In this document: positions 16,934 through 26,655 of the stretch, piece by piece
How positions within the stretch are numbered: the first letter of the stretch is position 1
Layout of the letters: every line of letters begins with the position of its first letter
Source: Deltaproteobacteria bacterium
GTDB lineage: Bacteria; Desulfobacterota; Desulfobacteria; Desulfobacterales; BuS5
Length of the DNA stretch: 32,490 nucleotides
Reading direction: 5' to 3'
Assembly: GCA_021157555.1 (NCBI GenBank)
Contig: JAGGWL010000308.1
Location: forward strand, 1-32,490
Translations under genes and position numbers: made by a program
Notes under the pieces: generated by a model
Database searches by the model: none
The model's input: only the letters and a program-made list of their open reading frames with translations
What the model was told of the DNA's origin: nothing

Positions 16934-18004
16934 ATGAATAATATTGAGCCACTTATCAAACAGTTAAAAGAAAATGAAAAAATAGCAAAAAAATTTTTTC
17001 AGGTTGAAACCAAAATTTTAAGTATTTTGAATTTTAAAGATTTTTTTGAGATTCTTTTAACTGAAATCAAAGAGATATTCAAGGTACCCCATGTATGGAT
17101 TTCTCTGATCAAAACAAGCGAGGTGACAAATCTGATTCGTCATCTGGAATCATCGAGAATATTAGGAAAAAATATAAATATAATAGATCAGAATTCTTTC
17201 CAGCAGCTTCTTGGCAACAATACGACACCCTTGCTCGCCAACGATAATTTAAAGCCTTTTTACAAAATTATAAACATTAAAAGAAAATATCTTATCAGAT
17301 CAATAGCCATTGCGCCAATTGCTATTGATGGAGAGGTGATAGGAAGTCTAAACCAGGCCGATTTCTCCCCCACCCGTTTCCAACCAGGCATTGACACAGG
17401 CCTTTTAGAACATCTTGCAGTAAAAATATCTCTGTGTTTATCAAACGTCACTGCCCATGAAAAATTAAAAATAATGGCCTATCACGATCCTCTTACAGGA
17501 CTTTTAAACCGAAGGGTAATGGATGCTGTCCTAAAAAGAGAGTTCACACGTTCCGAAAGGTATAAAGCTCCACTATCAGTGATATTCTGTGACATCGACA
17601 ATCTTAAACGAACAAATGACATGTATGGACATGATACAGGGGATCTACTTATAAAACATGTAGCAGACATATTGTTGAAAGAAAGCAGACAATCTGATGT
17701 TATCGCAAGATTTGCAGGGGATGAATTTGTGGTAATCCTTCTGGAAACCAAAAAAAAGGATGCTCTGAACCTAATTAACCGGATCAAACTTTACTGTTTT
17801 GCGCATCCCTTAAATATTAAAAAATTATCCATACCTGTTTCAATTAGTTTTGGATTATCATCTACAGAAAACAATTCCATTAAATCATCAAATATACTTT
17901 TAAAACAAGCAGATGACAATCTATATGCGGTAAAAAAAACAAGAAATAAAAAATCAGGTAAGGAGGAAGCTAATATAATTAATTTAGCTGTTCACAGAAA
18001 ATAA
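16934..18004 (+). CDS. GGDEF diguanylate cyclase with N-terminal DUF484/GAF-like domain
   Basis: A 356-residue soluble protein. Residues 1-20 look helical and about 20-175 resemble a DUF484/GAF sensory domain (VPHVWISLI, SIAIAPIAIDGEVIGSLN). The GGDEF domain (about 178-340) starts with the usual HDPLTGLLNRR (184-194) and has the active-site variant AGDEF at 261-265, compatible with cyclic-di-GMP synthesis. RQSD (252-255), five residues upstream, is an intact product-inhibition I-site (R-x-x-D). There is no membrane segment. It ends just before a strong bidirectional terminator. The signal sensed is unknown. Confidence 0.93.
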   Translation: MNNIEPLIKQLKENEKIAKKFFQVETKILSILNFKDFFEILLTEIKEIFKVPHVWISLIKTSEVTNLIRHLESSRILGKNINIIDQNSFQQLLGNNTTPLLANDNLKPFYKIINIKRKYLIRSIAIAPIAIDGEVIGSLNQADFSPTRFQPGIDTGLLEHLAVKISLCLSNVTAHEKLKIMAYHDPLTGLLNRRVMDAVLKREFTRSERYKAPLSVIFCDIDNLKRTNDMYGHDTGDLLIKHVADILLKESRQSDVIARFAGDEFVVILLETKKKDALNLINRIKLYCFAHPLNIKKLSIPVSISFGLSSTENNSIKSSNILLKQADDNLYAVKKTRNKKSGKEEANIINLAVHRK

Positions 18005-18038
18005 AAAAAACCTTATCGTATGCGATAAGGTTTTTTTT
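18003..18038. terminator. Bidirectional intrinsic terminator
   Basis: A run of eight A, then CCTTATCG, loop TATG, CGATAAGG and a run of eight T form a perfect 16-bp hairpin with a T-tract on either strand. It lies between the convergent GGDEF gene (stop at 18004) and rplQ (stop at 18052), and serves both transcripts, including the end of the whole ribosomal supercluster. Confidence 0.93.
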
Positions 18039-18051
18039 ATTTATTTTAATT

Positions 18052-18504
18052 CTATCCGTTTGATGTTATACTAATATTTTTTTGATCTGTTTCAATATCA
18101 AGCTCTATCTTTTTGCTATCAGTTTTCATACCTCCGGATTTTTTGCTATCTGCTCCCAACAACTCAACCAACGAAACCGATGCAGCATCACCAGAGCGCC
18201 TGCCTACTTTGAGAATCCTGGTATAACCACCGGATATTGCACCATACCGATCATTAGCAACGGAAAAAAGCTCATGGACAACATCTTTTTCTCTTATAAT
18301 CGAGAAAGCCTGACGCATAGCATGGAGATCTCCACGTTTAGCCAGGGTGATTATTTTATCTGCCCAGCGTCGTAGTTCTTTTGCTTTAGCATCAGTAGTC
18401 CGAATACGTTGATACTTAAACAGAGATGTTACCATATTTCTAAACATAGCCTTTCTGTGGCTGCTTGTTCTATTTAACTTTAAAACAGCTTTTCTATGTT
18501 TCAT
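18052..18504 (-). CDS. rplQ: 50S ribosomal protein L17
   Basis: A 150-residue L17 (MKHRKAVLKLNRTSSHRKAM start, RRWADKIITLAKRGD, GGYTRILKVGRRSGDAA). The core ends near residue 120. A charged C-terminal extension (about 121-150) is longer than in E. coli L17 (127 residues). It is the last gene of the alpha operon, 8 nt after rpoA, as usual. Confidence 0.97.
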   Translation of the reverse strand: MKHRKAVLKLNRTSSHRKAMFRNMVTSLFKYQRIRTTDAKAKELRRWADKIITLAKRGDLHAMRQAFSIIREKDVVHELFSVANDRYGAISGGYTRILKVGRRSGDAASVSLVELLGADSKKSGGMKTDSKKIELDIETDQKNISITSNG

Positions 18505-18512
18505 TGGATAGC

Positions 18513-19532
18513 CTATTCTCCTTCTTCTATATCTTCTTCCGGTAGAACGAATCCCTCAAGTGTCATGCCAAGGAAAAGACCCATTTCATTTAAAACTTCC
18601 TTGATCTCGTTTAATGACTTTCTACCAAAATTTTTTGTTTTCAGCATTTCAGCCTCAGATTTATTAACCAGTTGATGAATCTTGTTTATATTAGCATTCT
18701 TAAGACAATTCGCACTACGAACTGACAACTCAAGCTCATCGACTCGTCTATATAGATTTTTATTAATCTCTGGTTGTACAGGGAGATTCAGTTCCTTTTC
18801 AATCACAGGCTCAATAGATTCATCAAAGTTAATAAAAATACTCATCTGTTCTTTAAGAATCTTGGCAGCATATGCTACGGAATCCTCGGGTGAAATACTC
18901 CCATCAGTCCAAACCTCCATAGTAAGCTTATCATAATCACTCTTCTGGCCTATACGAGCCTCACTTACGGCATAGCTAACCCGTTTTATCGGTGAAAATA
19001 TAGCATCTACAGGTATTGACCCTTCAGGAGCATCATCATCCTTGTTTTCTTCTGATAGGGCATAACGCCTGCCGAGTTTGACAACCATCGACATATGAAG
19101 GGAAGAATTTTCAGAAAGTGTTGCAATATACTGATCAGGATTGAGGACTTCACAACCGGCATCGTCACTGATAATATCTCCTGCCAGAATCACGCCCTCA
19201 GTATCAGCCTTAATGCAAACCTCAGCACAATCAGTCTCATTGAGCTTTAAGCGTACCAGTTTTAAATTAAGAATAATTTCAGAAACATCTTCAAGTACAC
19301 CAGGAATAACACCATATTCATGCATTACGGAATCAATGTTGAGCGATACAATTGATGCACCATAAAGAGATGAAAGTATTATTCTTCTTAATGAATTACC
19401 AATGGTTATTCCAAACCCTCTTTCAAGGGGTTCGCATACAAACTTTCCGTATGAAGGTGTGGAGGATACCTGCACATTCTCCGGCGTAATCATTTTCTGC
19501 CAGTTCATGTACATGAATTCGTTTGGTGACAT
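18513..19532 (-). CDS. rpoA: RNA polymerase alpha subunit
   Basis: A 339-residue alpha subunit. The N-terminal assembly domain has [20 protein letters not shown]. The C-terminal domain (about 255-325) has the helix-hairpin segment [15 protein letters not shown] and the conserved [16 protein letters not shown] that contacts UP elements and activators. The ATG at 19532 is preferred over two later Met codons because GGAG lies 8 nt upstream of it. It is flanked by rpsD and rplQ. Confidence 0.98.
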   Translation of the reverse strand: MSPNEFMYMNWQKMITPENVQVSSTPSYGKFVCEPLERGFGITIGNSLRRIILSSLYGASIVSLNIDSVMHEYGVIPGVLEDVSEIILNLKLVRLKLNETDCAEVCIKADTEGVILAGDIISDDAGCEVLNPDQYIATLSENSSLHMSMVVKLGRRYALSEENKDDDAPEGSIPVDAIFSPIKRVSYAVSEARIGQKSDYDKLTMEVWTDGSISPEDSVAYAAKILKEQMSIFINFDESIEPVIEKELNLPVQPEINKNLYRRVDELELSVRSANCLKNANINKIHQLVNKSEAEMLKTKNFGRKSLNEIKEVLNEMGLFLGMTLEGFVLPEEDIEEGE

Positions 19533-19580
19533 TATTTTATCTCCAGCTTGTTCATCTAAGAGTAATCATAAAAATCAATA

Positions 19581-20210
19581 TTACTTCGAATATAGTTCTA
19601 CGATTAACTGCTCTTGCATTGGCATTGTAAGGTCTTCCCGTAAGGGAAAGCTTTTTACTACTCCTGTAAATTTCTCTTTTTCCAAATCAAGCCACTGAGG
19701 CACACCTCTGCGTACTACCGCACCAAGTGCATCGCCAACTGCCTGGATCTTTCTACTTTTCTCTTTAACTTCTATAACGTCACCAATTTTAACAAGAAAT
19801 GAAGGAATATTAACCTTCTTTCCATTAACTGTAAAGTGATTATGCCTCACAAAATGGCGTGCTTGAGAACGAGAATTAACAAACCCGATACGATATACGA
19901 CATTATCAAGCCTTCGCTCAAGCAAAACCAAAAAATTTATTCCTGTAATGCCTCTTTGTTTTTCTGCTTTTTCAAAAAAAAGCCGAAACTGTTTTTCAGA
20001 AAGCGCATATATACGCTTAACTTTCTGTTTTTCTCTTAACTGAATACCATAATCGGAAGGTTTTCTCCCCCTCCGCTGGCCATGATCACCGGGAGGATAG
20101 CCGTGCCTATCAAAAGCACACTTGTCTGAATAACAGCGATCTCCCTTAAGAAACAATTTTAAATTTTCGCGTCGGCAAAGCCGACAAACAGAACCTCTAT
20201 ATCGTGCCAA
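19581..20210 (-). CDS. rpsD: 30S ribosomal protein S4 (zinc-binding form)
   Basis: A 209-residue S4. Cys 9, 12, 26 and 31 (SVCRLCRRE...RCYSDKC) form the N-terminal zinc site of the C+ type. An S4 RNA-binding domain follows ([32 protein letters not shown]). The start codon is TTG at 20210, with GGGAGG 8 nt upstream; no ATG fits the conserved MARYRG start. S4 is an early-assembly protein and often the autogenous repressor of this operon in other bacteria. Confidence 0.97.
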   Translation of the reverse strand: MARYRGSVCRLCRRENLKLFLKGDRCYSDKCAFDRHGYPPGDHGQRRGRKPSDYGIQLREKQKVKRIYALSEKQFRLFFEKAEKQRGITGINFLVLLERRLDNVVYRIGFVNSRSQARHFVRHNHFTVNGKKVNIPSFLVKIGDVIEVKEKSRKIQAVGDALGAVVRRGVPQWLDLEKEKFTGVVKSFPLREDLTMPMQEQLIVELYSK

Positions 20211-20234
20211 TAGGAATTCCTCCCGTAAAAATAA

Positions 20235-20621
20235 TTAAACCCTACGTCTTTTTGGGGGCCTGCACCCGTTATGCGGAATTGGAGTTACATCTTTAATCAT
20301 TAAAAGCTTAAAACCTGCAGCCTGCAAAGATCTAAGAGCAGATTCGCGGCCAGCGCCAGGACCCTTGAGATAAACCTCCACACTTCGCATGCCATGCTCC
20401 ATTGCTTTTTTGGCAGCATCCTCGGCAGCCAGCTGCGCAGCAAAAGGGGTACTTTTACGTGAACCTGAAAAGCCTTTTACACCAGAGCTTGACCATGCAA
20501 TAACATTACCGGCCGGATCTGTGATCGAAATAATTGTATTGTTAAAAGTTGATTGAATATGTACAATTCCAGAAGATATATTCTTTTTTTCTTTTTTTTT
20601 AGTACGCGTTTTTTTAACCAT
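20235..20621 (-). CDS. rpsK: 30S ribosomal protein S11
   Basis: A 128-residue S11 with a Lys-rich start, then [47 protein letters not shown] and the conserved C-terminus [16 protein letters not shown]. It forms part of the mRNA exit region of the small-subunit platform. ATG start at 20621, between rpsM and rpsD in the standard order. Confidence 0.97.
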   Translation of the reverse strand: MVKKTRTKKKEKKNISSGIVHIQSTFNNTIISITDPAGNVIAWSSSGVKGFSGSRKSTPFAAQLAAEDAAKKAMEHGMRSVEVYLKGPGAGRESALRSLQAAGFKLLMIKDVTPIPHNGCRPPKRRRV

Positions 20622-20645
20622 TCATTTAACACCGTATTATTTAAA

Positions 20646-21029
20646 TTATGCCTTTTTAATTCCGCCCTTTTTTTTTACCGCTGACCTTTTAGGCCCCTTG
20701 CGAGTACGTGCATTTGTGCTGGTTCTCTGTCCCCGAACAGGAAGCGATCTTCTATGGCGGAGCCCTTTATATGACCCGAGATCCATTAATCTTTTTATAT
20801 TCATTGAAACTTCTGTACGAAGTTCACCTTCCACTTTGTAATCACTGTCAATTACTTTGCGGATACTATTAATCTCCGATTCCGACAATTCATCGGCCAA
20901 GGTATTCGAGTCCAAATTCAAATTTGCAATTATCCGTTTTGAAATAGTCCTTCCAACTCCATAAATATATGTAAGAGCGATTTCAATACGTTTGCGTTTA
21001 GGTAAGTCTATACCTGCAATTCTTGCCAA
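20646..21029 (-). CDS. rpsM: 30S ribosomal protein S13
   Basis: A 127-residue S13 ([55 protein letters not shown]). It contacts the large subunit and tRNA in the subunit head. The start codon is TTG at 21029 with a GGGGGG-rich ribosome-binding site about 5 nt upstream. The conserved MARIAG start leaves no alternative ATG. The stretch between rpmJ and rpsM is 14 nt. Confidence 0.97.
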   Translation of the reverse strand: MARIAGIDLPKRKRIEIALTYIYGVGRTISKRIIANLNLDSNTLADELSESEINSIRKVIDSDYKVEGELRTEVSMNIKRLMDLGSYKGLRHRRSLPVRGQRTSTNARTRKGPKRSAVKKKGGIKKA

Positions 21030-21043
21030 AGCTGCCCCCCTCT

Positions 21044-21157
21044 CTATCCTTGCCTCTGTTTATGTCTTTTATTCTCGCAGATAACCCTTACAACACCTTT
21101 TCTGCGTATGATTTTACATTTACTGCAAATCTTCTTTACTGAAGCTCTAACTTTCAT
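21044..21157 (-). CDS. rpmJ: 50S ribosomal protein L36 (zinc-binding form)
   Basis: A 37-residue protein with ATG at 21157 and a GGAG ribosome-binding site. The sequence starts [15 protein letters not shown]. Cys 11, 14 and 27 and His 32 make the zinc site of the C+ type of L36. It lies between infA and rpsM, the normal place. Confidence 0.97.
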   Translation of the reverse strand: MKVRASVKKICSKCKIIRRKGVVRVICENKRHKQRQG

Positions 21158-21201
21158 ATTTATCACTCCACACTATGAACCTGACCTTTTTAAATAACAT
21201 A

Positions 21202-21420
21202 TCATTTTGACCGATAAGTAATCCTTCCTCTGGAAAGATCGTACGGTGAAAGTTCTACAACCACTTTATCTCCAGGCAGTATTTTAATAAAATGCATTCG
21301 CATCTTGCCGGAAATATGCGCAAGTACCTGATAATTATTTTCAAGTTCGACTTTAAACATGGCATTCGGCAGAGTCTCAATAACTTTACCTTCTACCTTT
21401 ATCGCTTCTTCCTTTGGCAT
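21202..21420 (-). CDS. infA: Translation initiation factor IF-1
   Basis: A 72-residue S1-like OB-fold protein ([54 protein letters not shown]), the full family length. IF-1 occupies the ribosomal A site during initiation and enhances IF-2 and IF-3. It directly follows secY (26 nt), with no adk or map gene in between. Confidence 0.97.
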   Translation of the reverse strand: MPKEEAIKVEGKVIETLPNAMFKVELENNYQVLAHISGKMRMHFIKILPGDKVVVELSPYDLSRGRITYRSK

Positions 21421-21446
21421 AATATAAATCCTGTATAAAAATATTA

Positions 21447-22745
21447 CTAAAATCTGCCTTTAATCTTGCTGCCGCCCTTTTTTAAAAAACCTTCATAATG
21501 ACGCACCAGCATATGAGATTCAATCTGTGAAATAGTATCAATTGCTACGCCAACAACTATCAAAAGAGCAGTTCCCCCAAAATAAAATGGCACTTTAAAA
21601 TATGAAATCAAAATTGACGGTAACACACATACTGCAGAAACATAAACTGCTCCACCTAAAGTAATCCTGGTTAAAACTTTGTCGATATAATCAGCAGTAC
21701 GCTTACCAGGCCTGATGCCCGGTATAAAACCGCCTTGCTTTTTAATATTGTCTGCAACTTCAACGGGATTAAAAGTAATAGCTGTGTAAAAATAACAAAA
21801 GAAAAATATCATTATTATAAAGAAAAATTCATACAGCATGCTGCCTGGTCTTAATGAATCAATCAATGTCTGCATCCAGGGAATGGTGATAAAACTTGCA
21901 ACGGTAGCAGGAAACATCATAATTGATGAAGCAAATATCGGGGGAATAACACCAGACGTATTTATCTTTAAAGGCAAATGTGTTGATTGCCCGCTATACA
22001 TCTTTCTGCCAACGACTCTTTTTGCATATTGAACAGGTAAACGACGTTGCCCCTGTTCTACAAATACAATAAAAGCAATAACAAGACCCATAAAAACAAG
22101 TAAAATAAGAACTGGAAAGATTCCAATTTCACCTGTTGAAATCAGTCTGAATGTATTTCCGATGGCATCAGGAATCCTGACAATAATACCTGCAAATATG
22201 ATTAATGAAATACCGTTACCGATCCCTTTTTCAGTAATTTGTTCTCCCAGCCACATAATGAAAGCAGTTCCTGCTGTCAATGTCAGCACAGTCATTAATC
22301 GGAATCCCCATCCCGGATGAAGAACTGTTCCCATCTGTTCCAATCCAATACTTATTCCGAACCCCTGAATTATGCTTAAAATTACTGTTCCATAACGTGT
22401 ATACTGTGTTATCTTTTTATGGCCCTGTTCACCTTCTTTTTTTAATTGTTCCAAATGCGGGACTGTAACCGTTAACAACTGCAAAACAATGGATGCACTA
22501 ATATAAGGCATAATACCTAGAGCAAAGATCGAAAGCCTTTCCAGCGCTCCTCCTGAAAACATATTAAAGACACCAAGTATCGTTCCTTGTGCTCTGGCAA
22601 ATATATCAGCTAAAGCCACACCATCTATTCCGGGTGTGGGAACATGAACACCAATGCGATATACAATAAGCAAGGCAAGAGTGAACAAGCATCTTTTTTT
22701 TAGCTCAGGTATATTAAATATATTACCGAATCCATTTCCAGCCAT
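21447..22745 (-). CDS. secY: Protein translocase subunit SecY
   Basis: With ATG at 22745 (GAGG 6 nt upstream) the product is 432 residues; a TTG four codons earlier is disfavoured. Ten hydrophobic helices are readable, with the early signature [10 protein letters not shown], the plug region [38 protein letters not shown], and the cytoplasmic loop [14 protein letters not shown]. It is the central channel of the Sec translocon. It is in its usual place after rplO in the spc operon. Confidence 0.97.
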   Translation of the reverse strand: MAGNGFGNIFNIPELKKRCLFTLALLIVYRIGVHVPTPGIDGVALADIFARAQGTILGVFNMFSGGALERLSIFALGIMPYISASIVLQLLTVTVPHLEQLKKEGEQGHKKITQYTRYGTVILSIIQGFGISIGLEQMGTVLHPGWGFRLMTVLTLTAGTAFIMWLGEQITEKGIGNGISLIIFAGIIVRIPDAIGNTFRLISTGEIGIFPVLILLVFMGLVIAFIVFVEQGQRRLPVQYAKRVVGRKMYSGQSTHLPLKINTSGVIPPIFASSIMMFPATVASFITIPWMQTLIDSLRPGSMLYEFFFIIMIFFFCYFYTAITFNPVEVADNIKKQGGFIPGIRPGKRTADYIDKVLTRITLGGAVYVSAVCVLPSILISYFKVPFYFGGTALLIVVGVAIDTISQIESHMLVRHYEGFLKKGGSKIKGRF

Positions 22746-22767
22746 ACTATGCCTCAATCTATATTGA

Positions 22768-23202
22768 TTACTCTACTTTTCCACCTGCTGCTAAAATCTT
22801 TTCCATAGCAATTTTGCTTAAGCTGTCTAAACGAATAGTAAGCGGCTTGTTAATTTCGCCTTGTGCTAAAAGCTTAATTCCGTCTCTTTTGCCTTTAAGC
22901 AGACCAATGTTTACAAGTGATGCTTCATCAACAACACTGCCAATTTCAAATCTGGCTAAATCCCGTATATTAATTATAAGTATATTTTTTTTAAAAATAT
23001 TGGTAAATCCCCTTTTAGGCAAGCGGCGATGAATAGGCATCTGACCGCCTTCATAACCAGGGCGCACTCCACCACCAGAACGGCTATTTTGCCCTTTTGT
23101 TCCTCGTCCTGCAGTTTTACCGGACCCGGACCCTACACCTCGTCCAACACGTTTTCTTTTTTTGCGCGAGCCTGGTGCAGGCGCAAGTTCATTTAACCTC
23201 AT
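22768..23202 (-). CDS. rplO: 50S ribosomal protein L15
   Basis: A 144-residue L15 ([60 protein letters not shown]). The ATG follows GAGGAG closely. Its start overlaps the last 14 nt of rpmD, so translation is coupled. It is a late-assembly 50S protein. Confidence 0.97.
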   Translation of the reverse strand: MRLNELAPAPGSRKKRKRVGRGVGSGSGKTAGRGTKGQNSRSGGGVRPGYEGGQMPIHRRLPKRGFTNIFKKNILIINIRDLARFEIGSVVDEASLVNIGLLKGKRDGIKLLAQGEINKPLTIRLDSLSKIAMEKILAAGGKVE

Positions 23203-23386
23203 CTGATTTCTCCTCAGCTTTCACAAGGTGGGATATCTTATTAATCATACCTCTGGTAGAAGGGGTGTCAACAAGTGCTACAGTTCTATTGAGCTTTGTA
23301 AGCCCCATACCGCGCAAAATTTTTTTCTGTTTTTCAGGCCTGCCGATCATACTTTTTACAAGAGTTACATTTATCGTTTCAGTCAT
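23189..23386 (-). CDS. rpmD: 50S ribosomal protein L30
   Basis: A 65-residue L30 (INVTLVKSMIGRPEKQKKIL, GMGLTKLNRTVALVDTPSTRGMINKISHLV), with the usual short length. It overlaps rplO by 14 nt. Upstream is an unusual 156-nt gap to rpsE that may hold a secondary promoter. Confidence 0.96.
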   Translation of the reverse strand: MTETINVTLVKSMIGRPEKQKKILRGMGLTKLNRTVALVDTPSTRGMINKISHLVKAEEKSDEVK

Positions 23387-23542
23387 ACATTTCTACCTCG
23401 AAAATTGACGAATCATAAGAGGATATATAAATTTTCAGATAATTACAAGATTTTAAAAAATTTGACACAAGGACAGAGGAAGGAAAACGTATTAGAATAC
23501 TCCTACGACCAATATCACAGTGAACCTATTCAGGTAATATAG
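23387..23542 (-). other. Unusual 156-nt gap between rpsE and rpmD
   Basis: These two genes are normally nearly contiguous. On the minus strand the gap is AT-rich. It contains TTGTGT, then 17 nt, then TGTAAT (about 23468-23440), and further TTGTAA/TATATC-like hexamers closer to rpmD, which might be an internal promoter. No ORF, no hairpin with a T-run and no clear repeat was found. Confidence 0.4.
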
Positions 23543-24037
23543 TTATAAAGAATTAATATCTATCCCCCGCCTCGCTGCAACTTGCGCACGACTTTCAAGT
23601 CGTGTAAGCCCCTCAATGGTCGCCTTAACAAGATTGTGAGGATTGTGAGATCCCATACACTTTGTAAGAATATTCTGTACACCCACAGCTTCAAGTACAG
23701 CGCGAACGGCACCACCAGCAATAACACCAGTTCCTTCTGAAGCAGGTTTAAGCATAACTTTTCCTGCTCCATACTTACCAAGAACCTCAAAAGGAATTGT
23801 CCCCTTGTTAAGAGAAACTTTGACCATGTTTTTCTTTGCCTTTTCAACACCTTTACGAATAGCTTCCGGAACCTCTCCTGCTTTTCCCAATCCCTGACCA
23901 ATAGTTCCGTTTCCATCTCCAACAACTACTATTGCACTAAAGCTGAATCTGCGGCCACCTTTAACGACTTTTGCCACTCGATTAATATACACAACTTTAT
24001 CTATTAACTGATTTTCTCTTGTATCTTTTTTGAACAA
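23543..24037 (-). CDS. rpsE: 30S ribosomal protein S5
   Basis: A 164-residue S5 ([27 protein letters not shown] split over strands, [46 protein letters not shown]). The double-stranded RNA-binding-like N-terminal domain and the C-terminal domain are complete. The start is TTG at 24037, 7 nt after GGAGG; there is no in-frame ATG upstream before the stop. S5 takes part in decoding fidelity and mRNA unwinding. Confidence 0.96.
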   Translation of the reverse strand: MFKKDTRENQLIDKVVYINRVAKVVKGGRRFSFSAIVVVGDGNGTIGQGLGKAGEVPEAIRKGVEKAKKNMVKVSLNKGTIPFEVLGKYGAGKVMLKPASEGTGVIAGGAVRAVLEAVGVQNILTKCMGSHNPHNLVKATIEGLTRLESRAQVAARRGIDINSL

Positions 24038-24061
24038 GGGGGCTCCTCCTTCGATCTAACA

Positions 24062-24430
24062 CTAAAAATCCAATCCAGATTCTCGGGCTCCTTCAGATAC
24101 TGCCTTAACTCGCCCATGATATAAAAAACCATTACGATCGAAAACAATTTTCTTTAACCCATTTTCAACTGCACGTTCGCCTATAAGTTTACCAACATAA
24201 CGCGCAATTGCCGTTTTATTTTCAAAATCAGTCTTTTCCCTGGTTTCCCGTTCAAGACTTGAAGCAGCAACAAGCGTACGACCAGAAGTATCATCAATTA
24301 TTTGCGCATATATATGCTCTGCACTGCGGAAGACACTTAGTCTTGGTCTCTCCTGTGTACCTTTTAATTTCTTGCGCACTCTCTTTTTTCTTTTTAAACG
24401 CATTTGTTTCTTTAAATCAAGCGAACCCAT
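24062..24430 (-). CDS. rplR: 50S ribosomal protein L18
   Basis: A 122-residue L18 ([67 protein letters not shown]). The C-terminal GARESGLDF is typical. It binds 5S rRNA in the central protuberance. ATG start, between rplF and rpsE. Confidence 0.97.
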   Translation of the reverse strand: MGSLDLKKQMRLKRKKRVRKKLKGTQERPRLSVFRSAEHIYAQIIDDTSGRTLVAASSLERETREKTDFENKTAIARYVGKLIGERAVENGLKKIVFDRNGFLYHGRVKAVSEGARESGLDF

Positions 24431-24454
24431 TTCACGCTTCCTTTTAGAAAAAAA

Positions 24455-24994
24455 TTATTTCACTCCAGTCTTACCGGCTTTCCTTCTAATATGTTCTTCG
24501 GCATATTTGATGCCTTTACCCTTATAAGGTTCAGGAGGCCTTAACATTCTTATTGAAGCTGCGGTCTGACCAAGTACTTCCTTATCAATACCTGCAAGTT
24601 TTATACTATTCTTCTTATCTACAGTTGCTGAAATTCCTTCAGGTAAAACAAAATCAATAGGATGAGAATATCCCAAATTAAGGGTTATCGTATTTCCCTT
24701 AAGCGTAGCACGATATCCTATGCCGTTTATATCCAATACCCGTTCAAATCCCTTGCTGACGCCATGTACCATATTGGCAACTATACTTCGGATACTGCCC
24801 TGTAAAGATCTGCTTATCCTGTCATCCTTATAAACAGTTACATATATGATCTTGTTTTCAAACTTTAGATCAAGGGCAGGATGAATAGACCTTCCAAGAA
24901 CTCCTTTTTCACCCTTCACATTTAAAAAATTTTCTTTATATGCAACTTCCACATTATCAGGTATTAAAATTGGCTTTTTGCCTACACGAGACAT
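24455..24994 (-). CDS. rplF: 50S ribosomal protein L6
   Basis: A 179-residue L6 (MSRVGKKPILIPDNVEV start, VKGEKGVLGR, GVSKGFERVLDINGIGYRA) with the conserved C-terminal RPPEPYKGKGIKYAEEHIRR. The protein lies at the base of the L7/L12 stalk. ATG start, 19 nt after rpsH. Confidence 0.97.
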   Translation of the reverse strand: MSRVGKKPILIPDNVEVAYKENFLNVKGEKGVLGRSIHPALDLKFENKIIYVTVYKDDRISRSLQGSIRSIVANMVHGVSKGFERVLDINGIGYRATLKGNTITLNLGYSHPIDFVLPEGISATVDKKNSIKLAGIDKEVLGQTAASIRMLRPPEPYKGKGIKYAEEHIRRKAGKTGVK

Positions 24995-25013
24995 TATCTT
25001 TTACTCCTCATAA

Positions 25014-25412
25014 CTACCAAACATTACAGAGAATTTCGCCACCCACATTCTCTTTTCTTGCTCTTTTATCTGTTATAATTCCAATAGAAGTAGATAAAAC
25101 AGAAATACCCATACCGCTCAAAACATCCTCTACATCTCTTGCTTTTACATAAACCCTTCTACCAGGTTTACTTATTCGTTTAATAGCAAGGATAACATTG
25201 GAACGATCTTCGCCATATTTAAGATACAAATGCAAGACACCCTGCCTGTTATCATTAGTAAATTTATAATTTTTTATAAATCCTTCAGCCTCAAGCACTT
25301 TGGCAATTTCTATCTTTATTTTTGCACCAGGTATATCTACTTTTAACATTTTTGCCTTTACTGCATTTCTGATGCGTGTCAGCATATCCGCAATCGGATC
25401 ACTCATTGACAT
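25014..25412 (-). CDS. rpsH: 30S ribosomal protein S8
   Basis: A 132-residue S8 ([58 protein letters not shown]) ending with the usual C-terminal IL-C-x-V-W. Two Met codons are close together (25412 and 25406). The first is used because GGAG lies 6 nt upstream of it. S8 is a primary 16S rRNA binder and the known repressor of the spc operon in E. coli. Confidence 0.97.
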   Translation of the reverse strand: MSMSDPIADMLTRIRNAVKAKMLKVDIPGAKIKIEIAKVLEAEGFIKNYKFTNDNRQGVLHLYLKYGEDRSNVILAIKRISKPGRRVYVKARDVEDVLSGMGISVLSTSIGIITDKRARKENVGGEILCNVW

Positions 25413-25485
25413 TCTACTCTCCGTTCATAAAGATTAAAAAATACTATAAATTTATTTTCTTAAAAGAATTTTTAATTAACTTTTT

Positions 25486-25671
25486 TTACCAACTAGACTT
25501 TGTTACTCCGGGAAGTTTCCCATTTGATGCAAGATCTCTGAAACAAATACGACATATGCCGAATTTTCTCATAAATGCCCTGGGTCTACCGCATATTGGG
25601 CATCTATTATATGCTCTTACCCCAAACTTGGATTGTCGCATTGCTTTCATTCTAAGAGCTTTTTTTGCCAA
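25486..25671 (-). CDS. rpsN: 30S ribosomal protein S14, zinc-binding type Z
   Basis: A 61-residue short S14 (type Z). CPIC and CRIC ([12 protein letters not shown]...[12 protein letters not shown]) bind zinc, and the C-terminus [11 protein letters not shown] is typical. The start is TTG at 25671 with a very strong AAGGAGG 5 nt upstream. It lies between rplE and rpsH. Confidence 0.97.
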   Translation of the reverse strand: MAKKALRMKAMRQSKFGVRAYNRCPICGRPRAFMRKFGICRICFRDLASNGKLPGVTKSSW

Positions 25672-25757
25672 TTTTTCCTCCTTATCACTTTATGATTTAG
25701 CAAAAAAAATGCATAATCATCAACACACTCTACAAAGCTTGTTTCCTGCAGAAGGAA

Positions 25758-26297
25758 TTAATTTCTGAACGGCATACCTAAAAGTTTAAGGAGTTCTTTG
25801 CCTTCATTGTTATTCTTTGCAGTATTTACGATAGTAATATTAAGCCCATTTATTTTGTCTATAGCATCATACTCAATTTCGGGAAAAATTATCTGTTCTT
25901 TTATTCCCAATGAATAATTTCCAAGACCATCAAAAGCTTTAGGTGAAAGGCCTCTAAAATCACGCACACGAGCAAGAGAAATATTTACAAGTCTATTATA
26001 AAAATCATACATCCGCGTATTACGAAGAGTTACCATGCATCCTATAGGCATACCCTTCCTGAGCTTAAATGCAGCAATAGATTTTTTTGCCCGTGTTATA
26101 ACGGGTTGTTGTCCCGAAATAATCTTTAATTCAGCCAATCCGGAATCAAGAAGTTTATTGTTATTTATTGATGCTCCCAGCCCCATATTTAATACAATTT
26201 TTTCAAGTTTAGGAACTTGCATGACATTGTTGTATTTAAAAATTTCTATTAGCTTAGGGACTACTTCCTTATCATAATACTTTTTTAACTGTGACAT
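25758..26297 (-). CDS. rplE: 50S ribosomal protein L5
   Basis: With ATG at 26297 (GGGGA about 6 nt upstream) the product is 179 residues. A TTG one codon earlier is disfavoured. Motifs are [59 protein letters not shown] and the end [12 protein letters not shown]. It binds 5S rRNA and contacts P-site tRNA. Confidence 0.97.
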   Translation of the reverse strand: MSQLKKYYDKEVVPKLIEIFKYNNVMQVPKLEKIVLNMGLGASINNNKLLDSGLAELKIISGQQPVITRAKKSIAAFKLRKGMPIGCMVTLRNTRMYDFYNRLVNISLARVRDFRGLSPKAFDGLGNYSLGIKEQIIFPEIEYDAIDKINGLNITIVNTAKNNNEGKELLKLLGMPFRN

Positions 26298-26321
26298 CAA
26301 TTTTCCCCAAAAACAAATGGT

Positions 26322-26651
26322 TTATGCATCAATCATTTCATTACACTTTCTACAGACACGAACTTTTTTCCCGTCTTCAAGGATCTTCATCTTGATCCGT
26401 ACAGGTTCAATGCATTTATTACAAACAAGCATTACATTAGACCAGTGCAACGGAGCTTCCTGCGTTATTATACCACCCTGCTTGTTAGTCGCATTTGGTT
26501 TGGAATGTTTTGTTACTATATTTATCTTCTCAACTACAACCCGACTATCTTTTCTGATAACTTTAATAATCTTTCCAATTTTAGAGCAATCCTTACCGGC
26601 AATTATTTTAACTTTATCATCTTTTTTTAAATGGGTGCTATTACATTTCAT
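26322..26651 (-). CDS. rplX: 50S ribosomal protein L24 with a CxxC-CxxC zinc ribbon-like end
   Basis: The ATG at 26651, 4 nt after the rplN stop, gives 109 residues. A TTG eight codons upstream would overlap rplN and is disfavoured. The KOW motif region is HLKKDDKVKIIAGKDCSKIGKI. The C-terminal part has two Cys pairs, VCNKC and VCRKC, about 26 residues apart. Most L24 proteins keep only part of these, so this copy may bind zinc. It is one of the two assembly-initiating 50S proteins. Confidence 0.95.
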   Translation of the reverse strand: MKCNSTHLKKDDKVKIIAGKDCSKIGKIIKVIRKDSRVVVEKINIVTKHSKPNATNKQGGIITQEAPLHWSNVMLVCNKCIEPVRIKMKILEDGKKVRVCRKCNEMIDA

Positions 26652-26655
26652 TTTT

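Noticed and set aside
25690-25735. Weak inverted repeat (ATGATT/AATCAT) in the rplE-rpsN gap
   Set aside because: Only six base pairs in AT-rich sequence, with no T-run; likely chance.
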